NCBI GenBank assembly: GCA_937921525.1
Contig: CAKZUM010000447.1
Span: 1-6,042, forward strand
Direction: 5' to 3'
Length of the DNA stretch: 6,042 nucleotides
Source of the DNA: an uncultured Saprospiraceae bacterium
GTDB lineage: Bacteria > Bacteroidota > Bacteroidia > Chitinophagales > Saprospiraceae
Within the stretch, counting starts at the first letter, position 1, and each line of letters begins with the position of its first letter. This document shows, piece by piece, positions 1 through 6,042 of this stretch. The notes under the pieces are model-generated. The model was not told where the DNA came from. It ran no database searches and worked only from the letters and a program-made list of their open reading frames with translations. Made by a program: the position numbers and the translations under genes.

Positions 1-120
1 CTACTTCCTGATAACCAATATCTTAGGAACTTGAGTTTGCATTAAAATAGTCACCTAGCTCGCTAGGCAACAATTTTAATGCTTCCTCAAAACCCTAAGC
101 TATTGATAATCAGTTCGTAC
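1..120. repeat. Long gapless imperfect inverted repeat (hairpin-forming element), possibly cut by the left edge
   Basis: Base i pairs with base 121-i from 2/119 inward to 59/62 with no insertion or deletion. By hand count 43 of these 58 positions are Watson-Crick pairs. The core is CCTAGC (54-59) against GCTAGG (62-67), and next comes GCATTAAAAT (39-48) against ATTTTAATGC (73-82). Further paired blocks are 31-35/86-90, 22-27/94-99, 16-20/101-105 and 8-12/109-113. Symmetric three-base internal loops lie at 36-38/83-85, 28-30/91-93 and 5-7/114-116. Pairs 2-4/117-119 sit right at the window edge, so the repeat may extend further left. No T-tract follows either arm as in an intrinsic terminator, and no credible reading frame crosses it. 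It could be a small RNA, a palindromic intergenic repeat, a MITE-like remnant or a cruciform-type protein site. The structure is certain; its role is unknown. Confidence 0.8.
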
Positions 121-217
121 AAATTTTAGACAAGCTCTAAACTGAAATCGTGATGAACGATATGGACAAAGTTTAATTTCACTCCAGCTCGCCTCATCAA
201 CTACTGTCGAACAAGCC
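121..217. other. Non-coding leader between the hairpin and the first gene
   Basis: No reading frame with a plausible start is seen here on either strand. The operon promoter is expected in this region, but I found no convincing match to the Bacteroidota pattern (TTTG near -33, TAnnTTTG near -7). A weak stem is possible, with TAAACT (138-143) facing AGTTTA (170-175) and TCGT (148-151) facing ACGA (157-160) inside it. It is too irregular to assign a role. Confidence 0.4.
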
Positions 218-240
218 TATTAATCTAGGACCAATTAATA
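218..240. promoter_or_regulatory. AT-only inverted repeat abutting the start codon
   Basis: TATTAAT (218-224) and ATTAATA (234-240) are perfect reverse complements separated by nine bases, and the second arm ends directly before the ATG at 241. The position would suit an operator or a weak translation-initiation hairpin. Short AT-only palindromes are common by chance in AT-rich DNA, so function is only a possibility. There is no Shine-Dalgarno sequence in this stretch; an A/T-rich leader is usual for Bacteroidota. Confidence 0.35.
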
Positions 241-2487
241 ATGAATAAATTAACAATCTTCTTATTTTTCATCTCCTTCTATTTCGCTGCTTGTACTCCA
301 GAAGAACAGGTTGATCTAACCAGCGAATTCACCATTGAAGATGGTTTTCAAATCGAAGCAGTAGCGTCAGAACCCCTACTAAATTCTTTAGTCGAAATTG
401 AATTTGACGAAAAAGGGAGAATCTGGACATTAGAGATGACTGGCTATATGAGAGATATTGATGGAGAAGGAGAAGATATTCCCGATGGCAAAATTTCCAT
501 ATTAGAAGATACCGATAAGGACGGGATAATGGATAAAAAAATCGTTTTCTTGGATGGTTTGGTCTTGCCCCGTGCTATTGAGCTAATACATGGTGGGTTA
601 CTCTATGCCGAACCGCCAAATCTATGGTGGGTTCCTATTGAAAACGATCAGCCCGGAACACGGCAATTAGTGGATTCCATGTATGCACTAGGTGGTAATA
701 TAGAACATGCCCCCAATGGACTTTTATATAATATTGACAATTGGATTTATAGTGCAAAATCGGATCGGCGATACCAATATCAAAATGAAGAATGGAAAGT
801 AGAAGCGACCTATTCAAAAGGACAGTGGGGTATTACAAGTGACGATCACGGACGTTTATTTTATAATGATAATAGTAATCCAATTTATGGAGATTTAGTC
901 ATGCCCAATCAGGTAAATGATAATCCTTATTTTGAAAGTAAAAACCTAGAGCGACAGAATTTATCTAAAACTCGCCGCCTCTATCCCAAATACGCCAGCT
1001 TAGTTAATCGAGGATATAGTGAAGGCGTCTATGACGAGGAAGGCAAAATCAAGGAGTTTACCTCTGCCTGTAGTCCATTGATTTATCGAGGGGATCAACT
1101 TAAAGAAGACTTATATAATCAGGTCTTTGTCTGTGGCCCAGAAGCTAATTTAGTAAAACGGTTTTCCTTAGAAACAAATGAGGGTAAAACGTCAGCAAAA
1201 CCAACTAGTGAGGGTAGTGAATTTTTGGTTTCCAGTGATGAAACCTTTCGCCCAGTAAACTTGAATAATGGTCCAGATGGCGCTTTGTACATCGTAGATA
1301 TGCGTAGGGCTATTATTCAGCATAGGGCCTATATGACTAGCTATTTAAAGGAACTTATTATTGAAAGAGGGATGGATACTTTGCCTTTATTAGGACGTAT
1401 CTATCGAGTAACAAGTAAGTCAAAACCAATCAATACTCGACCTAATTTAAGTAAGTTGTCCTTAGCAGAGTGGGTCCCCTTATTACAATCTAAAAATGCT
1501 TGGCAACGCATAACTGCACAGAAAAAACTAGTTTTTGCAAATGACAAAACCTTAATAAATGCTATAGAGGATATTGCAAAATCGGAATCAAATCCATTAG
1601 GTCAAATCTCTGCCTTATGGACTTTAGACGGAATGAATACACTCTCACCAGCCCTCTTGAATAGCCTTGCCAAAACAAATTCTAGCATATTTCCACAAGC
1701 AATCATTCTAGCAAAAAAACTATTGACTAAAGAAAATGAGGCAAGTTTATTACCTATTTTTGAAAAAGCCTTAGCTTCTACTGAACATCAATATCATCTG
1801 CAGTTGGCGCATTCATTAGGAAAGATCAGTAGTCCTAAAAGAGAAAAATGGATTAATACATTAATTGAAAAATACGCAGCTGATCCTATAATTTCTGATG
1901 CCCTAATGAGCAGTATTGGAGGACAAGAAAAAGCTATGTTAAATACATTGAAGGCTTCAAAAAGAAAAAGCTATATCGCAGAAGCCTTAAATAAAGCACT
2001 AGCAAACAAAGCAAAAGGTAATAAAAAAGAATTGGTCATGAGCACACACGATCAAACAGATAACAGAACAAGAGGCTTCTTACTATATAATACTTACTGT
2101 GGTACTTGTCATGGCATGGATGGAAAGGGATTAGAAAATTTAGCCCCACCTCTATACCAATCGGAATATGTAGATGGACCTCCTGAACGTTTAGCATTAG
2201 TGATGCTCAATGGTTTGCAAGGTCCCATTACCGTTCATGGAGAGATTTATGAAGGGGCAGCAGTCATGCCTGGATTGAAACATAATCCAGATATAACAGA
2301 CGAAAAAATAAATGACATTCTTGCCTACATAAAAAATGGATTTACCAGCAAACCAGAATGGTTTAATTTTAAAACGGAGGTAATTACAGACCTACGAGCA
2401 CAAACGGCGGATCGCAAAGAATTATTTACAGAAGAAGAATTAATGGCCTGGCCGATTAAAGGAGAAGGAAAAAATTCAGACGACTAA
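241..2487 (+). CDS. PVC-type membrane-bound dehydrogenase lipoprotein with C-terminal cytochrome c
   Basis: This is a probable exported oxidoreductase or electron-transfer protein. Residues 1-17 form a hydrophobic lipoprotein signal peptide ending in F-A-A before Cys18, the predicted lipidated residue. This supports the start at 241, as an in-frame stop lies at 226-228. Residues of about 30-395 resemble the PVC-type 'membrane-bound dehydrogenase' beta-propeller, with E-H-A-P-N-G-L near residue 155, N-G-P-D-G-A-L-Y at 343-350 and the closing G-R-I-Y-R-V at 385-390. Residues of about 400-600 are helical and probably HEAT-like. A cytochrome c domain follows, with C620-G-T-C623-H624 binding haem and Met676 (in V-M-P-G) as the likely distal ligand. 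Family members, known from Planctomycetes, Verrucomicrobia and Bacteroidota, are often found with sugar-oxidation genes, but few have a proven substrate. The gene leads the cluster, with the transporter 6 bp downstream. The architecture is firm; the substrate is unknown. Confidence 0.9.
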   Translation: MNKLTIFLFFISFYFAACTPEEQVDLTSEFTIEDGFQIEAVASEPLLNSLVEIEFDEKGRIWTLEMTGYMRDIDGEGEDIPDGKISILEDTDKDGIMDKKIVFLDGLVLPRAIELIHGGLLYAEPPNLWWVPIENDQPGTRQLVDSMYALGGNIEHAPNGLLYNIDNWIYSAKSDRRYQYQNEEWKVEATYSKGQWGITSDDHGRLFYNDNSNPIYGDLVMPNQVNDNPYFESKNLERQNLSKTRRLYPKYASLVNRGYSEGVYDEEGKIKEFTSACSPLIYRGDQLKEDLYNQVFVCGPEANLVKRFSLETNEGKTSAKPTSEGSEFLVSSDETFRPVNLNNGPDGALYIVDMRRAIIQHRAYMTSYLKELIIERGMDTLPLLGRIYRVTSKSKPINTRPNLSKLSLAEWVPLLQSKNAWQRITAQKKLVFANDKTLINAIEDIAKSESNPLGQISALWTLDGMNTLSPALLNSLAKTNSSIFPQAIILAKKLLTKENEASLLPIFEKALASTEHQYHLQLAHSLGKISSPKREKWINTLIEKYAADPIISDALMSSIGGQEKAMLNTLKASKRKSYIAEALNKALANKAKGNKKELVMSTHDQTDNRTRGFLLYNTYCGTCHGMDGKGLENLAPPLYQSEYVDGPPERLALVMLNGLQGPITVHGEIYEGAAVMPGLKHNPDITDEKINDILAYIKNGFTSKPEWFNFKTEVITDLRAQTADRKELFTEEELMAWPIKGEGKNSDD

Positions 2488-2493
2488 CACATC

Positions 2494-4113
2494 ATGCAAA
2501 ACGAAATATTCCAAAAAGCACAACAAGCAAATTTCTTCGGTAAGCTATATTATTATACTAAATTAAGTGGTCCGGGTTGGGTGCAAGCCGCTGTAACCTT
2601 AGGAGGCGGTACCTTAGTGGGGGCTTTATATTTAGGCGTTGTTGGAGGCTATCAATTCTTATGGTTACAGCCATTGGCGATGCTCTGTGGTATTATCATG
2701 TTATCTGCTATTAGTTACGTTACCTTAAGCAAGGAGGATATAGAAGATCGTCCTTTTGAATTGGCAAAGAAACACGTTTCACCAATCTTAGCTTGGGGTT
2801 GGTTAATTGCGACTATTATTGCGGATGTGGTATTCTGTGCTGCCCAATTTGCCCTAGGGGCAGATGCAGTTCAAGGGAATTTAGGTGGGGCTAGTCTGCC
2901 TCCATTTCTGATAACAGGAATCCTTTTTATAGTAGCTTTCTCTCTTATTTATTTATTCTCTGGAGAAGGCAAGGCAGCAAAAATTATTGATTCCTTTATA
3001 AAAATATTAGTCGCTATTATTGTGCTGGCATTTATGGGAGTGGTCGTTGTTTTGATGTGGAATAATGCCATCAATTGGGGTGAATTGTTAGGTGGACTAA
3101 TTCCAGATTTTTCTGCCTTATTCCGTCCCACTGCCTCTTATGCTGCTAGTATTGCTGCTGCTGGAGAATATGGTGATTTTTGGAATAACTATATTTCCGA
3201 TAGTCAACGTAATATTATCATAGGTGCCTTTGGGACTGCTGTCGGAATCAATATGACTTTTTTGTTACCCTATTCTTTAATGAAAAAAGCTTGGGTCAAA
3301 AAGCATCGGGAGTTATCTCGCTTTGACTTAGCATTAGGTTTATTGATACCTTTTATCTTAGGTGCTTCTGCTTTAATTATTTCTACCGCCTCACAATTTC
3401 ACGCTAAAAAAGATGGCTATGTTAGCGAAGCTGCTTACCATCAAGTTTTAGATACAAGATTAAAATCGGAATATCCAAATTTCACTAATTTTGAGGCAAG
3501 TAAAATTGCCAGTTTAAGACAAGCTGCCCCACAAGTAGATAAAGATCTTTCCGTTATGCTTGCCAAACGAAATGCAAATGATTTGGCCAAGGCATTAGAA
3601 CCATTCTTAGGAAATTGGTCGCAGTTAATTTTTGGGATTGGCATCCTAGCAATGGCACTAAGTACCATGCTTGTACATATGATGATGAACGGATATGCGG
3701 TAAGCGAAGCCTTTGGGCAACCAGGGCAACGTAGGCTTTTTTTAATCGGGGCAGTCATTCCAGCCATTGCTGGTTTTTTCTCTCCTTTGCTTTGGAATGG
3801 TGCAGCAAAAACGGCTTTAGCAGTTCCTGCATCGGTCATTGCTACTACTCTGCTACCTATTGCCTATTTAATATTTTTGTTATTAATGAATTCCAAAAAA
3901 GCCTTAGGAAAGGAGTTGCCAAAAAATAGATTTTTAGTTAATTTATTAATGTTCGGAGCTACGGGTATTGCTACTTTTGCCTCCATTTGGGCATTGCTAG
4001 GTAAATACCAAAGTGCTAATGTATATGACCATACCTTTGGTTTAGTCGGTTTAATCGGATTGCCCTTATTGGCATTGATTGGTATTATTGGATTTATAAG
4101 AAGAGAAATATGA
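2494..4113 (+). CDS. Nramp-superfamily-like inner-membrane transporter, divergent, substrate uncertain
   Basis: This is an integral membrane protein of 539 residues with about 11-12 hydrophobic segments, near 28-51, 55-77, 98-123, 137-157, 164-189, 241-263, 277-300, 376-397, 413-433, 441-465, 480-502 and 513-535. The Nramp (LeuT-fold) relationship shows in G26-P-G-W at the start of TM1, in the TM7-like segment 277-302, and in A-L-E-P-F-L-G-N-W-S-Q-L-I-F-G-I-G-I-L-A at 367-386, which matches the Nramp TM8 entry. By hand alignment the metal-binding DPGN of TM1 falls on G37-G-G-T40, and the TM6 MPH falls near G252-I-N254. The Mn/Fe ligands therefore seem to be missing. About 65 mostly polar residues (303-370) separate TM7 and TM8, longer than in typical Nramp proteins. 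The start follows the previous stop by 6 bp and has no Shine-Dalgarno sequence; the end overlaps the next start by 4 bp (ATGA). Import of an organic solute linked to the neighbouring enzymes is an inference. The superfamily call is fairly secure, metal transport is not. Confidence 0.8.
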   Translation: MQNEIFQKAQQANFFGKLYYYTKLSGPGWVQAAVTLGGGTLVGALYLGVVGGYQFLWLQPLAMLCGIIMLSAISYVTLSKEDIEDRPFELAKKHVSPILAWGWLIATIIADVVFCAAQFALGADAVQGNLGGASLPPFLITGILFIVAFSLIYLFSGEGKAAKIIDSFIKILVAIIVLAFMGVVVVLMWNNAINWGELLGGLIPDFSALFRPTASYAASIAAAGEYGDFWNNYISDSQRNIIIGAFGTAVGINMTFLLPYSLMKKAWVKKHRELSRFDLALGLLIPFILGASALIISTASQFHAKKDGYVSEAAYHQVLDTRLKSEYPNFTNFEASKIASLRQAAPQVDKDLSVMLAKRNANDLAKALEPFLGNWSQLIFGIGILAMALSTMLVHMMMNGYAVSEAFGQPGQRRLFLIGAVIPAIAGFFSPLLWNGAAKTALAVPASVIATTLLPIAYLIFLLLMNSKKALGKELPKNRFLVNLLMFGATGIATFASIWALLGKYQSANVYDHTFGLVGLIGLPLLALIGIIGFIRREI

Positions 4114-5159
4114 AAACATTCGGAATCATAGGTGGAGGCATGATCGCCAATTTTCATGCACAAGCCATTCAAGCAATGCGTAGCGGACAGCTAGGCGGCA
4201 TCTATGCCCGTAAGGCAGAAAAAGCCAAAGCATTAGCTGAAAAATATAATTGTAAAGCATACACTCAATTAGCTGATTTATTATCGGATGAAACCATTGA
4301 TATTGTGACCATTGCCACCCCCTCGGGTGCACATCTAGAACCTACCTTGGCAGCAGCAAAAGCGGGAAAACATATCATTTGCGAAAAACCATTAGAAGTC
4401 ACCCCTGCTCGAATTGAGCAAATGATTCAGGTATGTAAAGAAGAAAAAGTGGTTTTGGCAGCTATCTTTAATAGGCGTTTTAATCCAGCCGTACAAGTCT
4501 TTAAAGATGCAGTAGCGTCTGGACGCTTTGGACAATTAACTTTATGCGATGCCTATATAAAATGGTATCGAACACAAGCCTATTACGACTCTGGTGCATG
4601 GCGTGGCACTTGGGAATTAGATGGTGGAGGGGCATTAATGAATCAGTCCATACATACGATAGATCAGTTGATTTATTTAGCAGGAGATATCAAAAGATTA
4701 TCTGCTTCCACAACTTGTTTGATTCACGAGGGGATCGAAGTAGAAGATACGGCTGTGGCGATTCTAGAATTTAAAAGTGGCGCAAGAGGCGTGATTCAAG
4801 GAGCGACTTCTTGCTGGTCTTCTACTGGTCATCCAGCAGAAGTACATATTTGTGGGAGCGAAGGTTCTGTCTTTATGAGTGATGAGTCTTTTAGAGTTTG
4901 GGATTTTAAAACACCGATACCAGAAGATGATTTTGTTAAAAACAATTTGATGGCAGGTACTGCCAAAGGCTTAGGGGCAAACGACCCATCCGCTATTAAT
5001 TTCGATGGACACCGACACAATTTTGAGGATGTTGTCCGTGCTATTGAAACGGGTACATCGCCATTGGTTACAGGAGAAGAAGGCTTGAAAGCGGTCCAAG
5101 TAATTGATGCAATTTATCGGAGTGCTAAGCAGGATGGGGCTTGGGTGGAATTGGAGTAG
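4110..5159 (+). CDS. Gfo/Idh/MocA family NAD(P)-dependent oxidoreductase
   Basis: This is a cytoplasmic sugar or polyol dehydrogenase/reductase of 349 residues, the normal length for the family. The N-terminal Rossmann fold has the dinucleotide-binding turn G8-G-G-M-I-A13. The family signature E92-K93-P94 supplies the conserved lysine. The C-terminal alpha/beta domain, from about residue 125, contains W-R-G-T and then G172-G-G-A-L-M-N178-Q-S-I-H182-T-I-D185, giving the usual catalytic histidine. There is no signal peptide or Tat motif, unlike some secreted members, so it should act in the cytoplasm. The ATG overlaps the transporter stop as ATGA, which suggests translational coupling; the glycine-rich motif lies at the usual distance from this start. 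Relatives act on inositols, glucose, nucleotide sugars, anhydrofructose or 3-keto sugars, and the sequence alone does not choose among them. Being next to a sugar isomerase and an exported dehydrogenase favours carbohydrate catabolism. Confidence 0.93.
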   Translation: MKTFGIIGGGMIANFHAQAIQAMRSGQLGGIYARKAEKAKALAEKYNCKAYTQLADLLSDETIDIVTIATPSGAHLEPTLAAAKAGKHIICEKPLEVTPARIEQMIQVCKEEKVVLAAIFNRRFNPAVQVFKDAVASGRFGQLTLCDAYIKWYRTQAYYDSGAWRGTWELDGGGALMNQSIHTIDQLIYLAGDIKRLSASTTCLIHEGIEVEDTAVAILEFKSGARGVIQGATSCWSSTGHPAEVHICGSEGSVFMSDESFRVWDFKTPIPEDDFVKNNLMAGTAKGLGANDPSAINFDGHRHNFEDVVRAIETGTSPLVTGEEGLKAVQVIDAIYRSAKQDGAWVELE

Positions 5160-5177
5160 TAACAGAAATACAAATAC

Positions 5178-6042
5178 ATGAAACTAACAGGATTTACAGA
5201 CGAAGCAGCTAGTGACCTAGCTGGACAAATAAAAGTAAGCAAAGCATTAGGATGGCAATATCTTTCCGCTAGAATGATTGACGGGGTGAATATACATGAC
5301 TTGCCAGAAGATAAATTCCAAACTGTTTGTGAACAATTGGAAGCAGCTAATATAAAAGTCGCCGAATTTGGAACCATGATCGGTAGTTGGTCTAAGACGA
5401 TTCATTCAGATTGGGATTTGACCCTCCAAGAAATTGACCGTTGTATTCCAAGAATGAAACGTCTAGGGGTTCGCTTTGCTCGTATTATGTCTTATGCGCA
5501 ATTCCCTTGGGGCGCAGAACAATTTGAACAAGAACGCTTTCGGCGATTACGAGAAATAACAGCTCGATTTAAAGCGGCTGGGTTAGAAGCCCTACATGAA
5601 AACTGTATGAATTGGGGTGGCTTTTCCGCAAACCATACGCTTCGATTATTAGACGAAGTGCCTGGACTAAGATTGGTTTTTGATACAGGGAATCCTGTCT
5701 TTCAAAGGGATCGTTCTAAACCACCAACTTACCCTTGGCAAAATGCTTTGGAATTTTATCATAAAGTCAAACATGCGATTGCACATGTACATATAAAGGA
5801 TGGCATCATGTATCAAACAGAAGGTGATCCAGAATATACTTTTGCTGGCGAAGGACAAGGCCATACCAAAGCAATTCTGAAGGACCTAATTGCTAATGAC
5901 TATAATGGGTTTATTGCCATTGAACCGCATATAGGAAAAGTTTTTCACGCTAAGGAAGCATCTTCTGACTCTCAACGAGTGTATGATCTTTACTTAGAAT
6001 ATGGGCAGCGATTTGAACAACTGTTATCCGTTTGTAGCGACT
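5178..6042 (+). CDS. Sugar phosphate isomerase/epimerase (xylose isomerase-like TIM barrel), 3' end outside the window
   Basis: The frame opens at ATG 5178, 18 bp after the oxidoreductase stop, and runs to the right edge without a stop (288 codons plus one base). Family members are commonly about 270-310 residues, so only a short tail is probably missing. The protein starts M-K-L-T-G-F-T-D-E-A with no signal peptide, indicating a cytoplasmic enzyme. Expected divalent-metal ligands of the AP-endonuclease-2/xylose isomerase-like barrel are visible: E141 in H-E-N, D169 in F-D-T-G-N, H203 or H205 in H-V-H-I-K-D, and E249 in I-E-P-H. H-x-H-x-K-D and G-E-G-Q-G (224-228) are usual in this superfamily. 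Likely chemistry is isomerisation or epimerisation of a keto sugar or inosose; some relatives are dehydratases or 3-keto-glycoside-processing enzymes. It appears to be the fourth gene of the operon. The family call is secure, the substrate is not. Confidence 0.92.
   Translation, partial: MKLTGFTDEAASDLAGQIKVSKALGWQYLSARMIDGVNIHDLPEDKFQTVCEQLEAANIKVAEFGTMIGSWSKTIHSDWDLTLQEIDRCIPRMKRLGVRFARIMSYAQFPWGAEQFEQERFRRLREITARFKAAGLEALHENCMNWGGFSANHTLRLLDEVPGLRLVFDTGNPVFQRDRSKPPTYPWQNALEFYHKVKHAIAHVHIKDGIMYQTEGDPEYTFAGEGQGHTKAILKDLIANDYNGFIAIEPHIGKVFHAKEASSDSQRVYDLYLEYGQRFEQLLSVCSD

Noticed and set aside
1..45. Possible C-terminal tail of an upstream gene (frame 1 open to TAA at 43-45)
   Set aside because: Only 14 codons, no recognisable sequence, and the stretch is fully part of the long inverted repeat.
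39..82. Rho-independent terminator
   Set aside because: The inner stem is strong, but no T-run follows it on either strand; only a weak TTTT occurs at 124-127 after the complete stem.
1..120. Integron attC site
   Set aside because: The size and imperfect pairing fit, but the ends do not match RYYYAAC and GTTRRRY, the arms lack the usual extrahelical bases, and no integrase or cassette array is present.
635..817. Minus-strand frame of 60 residues inside the dehydrogenase gene
   Set aside because: It lies antisense to a well-supported coding region and has no recognisable domain.
2461..2468. GGAGAAGG as a Shine-Dalgarno sequence for the transporter
   Set aside because: It is about 25 bases from the ATG at 2494, too far to act, and Bacteroidota rarely depend on such sites.
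3441..3839. Minus-strand frame of 132 residues inside the transporter gene
   Set aside because: It is a shadow of the conserved membrane protein, with low-quality composition and no family features.
3864..4172. Minus-strand frame of 102 residues across the transporter/oxidoreductase junction
   Set aside because: It overlaps two secure genes on the opposite strand and has no domain or credible start context.
4544..4774. Plus-strand frame of 76 residues in another frame of the oxidoreductase gene
   Set aside because: It falls entirely within the catalytic domain of the Gfo/Idh/MocA gene, which is intact in its own frame.
5114..5377. Minus-strand frame of 87 residues over the start of the isomerase gene
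   Set aside because: It is antisense to the conserved N-terminus of the isomerase and has no supporting features.
1..6042. CRISPR array, tRNA, rRNA, insertion sequence or prophage genes
   Set aside because: No spaced direct repeats, cloverleaf, rRNA-like sequence, transposase or phage gene was seen on either strand.

Overview
The window suggests a Bacteroidota chromosome. The DNA is AT-rich (about 40% GC by eye). Start codons sit in A/T-rich leaders without clear Shine-Dalgarno sequences. The first gene encodes a lipoprotein whose Cys is followed by Thr-Pro-Glu-Glu. The protein families resemble those of Saprospiria, Chitinophagia or Cytophagia, but the rank below phylum is a guess.

Layout: positions 1-240 are non-coding. 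Positions 2-119 form a long, gapless, imperfect inverted repeat centred between bases 60 and 61. It probably continues to, or beyond, the left edge of the window. A 7-bp inverted repeat (218-240) abuts the first start codon. Four genes follow on the + strand with almost no space between them, which looks like one operon. They are (1) a 748-residue exported lipoprotein with a PVC-type 'membrane-bound dehydrogenase' beta-propeller, a helical-repeat middle and a C-terminal c-type cytochrome; (2) a 539-residue Nramp-superfamily-like membrane transporter; (3) a 349-residue Gfo/Idh/MocA NAD(P)-dependent oxidoreductase, overlapping gene 2 by 4 bp; (4) a TIM-barrel sugar phosphate isomerase/epimerase, cut by the right edge after 288 codons.

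Working together (inference): the lipoprotein may oxidise a sugar, polyol or glycoside outside the cytoplasmic membrane and pass electrons to its haem. The transporter may bring a product or cofactor across the inner membrane. The two cytoplasmic enzymes may then carry out redox and epimerisation steps. No glycoside hydrolase, SusC/SusD pair or regulator is visible, so the substrate cannot be named.

The two points most worth following are the long hairpin at the left edge and the transporter. The transporter keeps the Nramp layout but appears to have lost both metal-binding signatures (DPGN in TM1, MPH in TM6), so an automatic label of 'divalent metal transporter' may be wrong.
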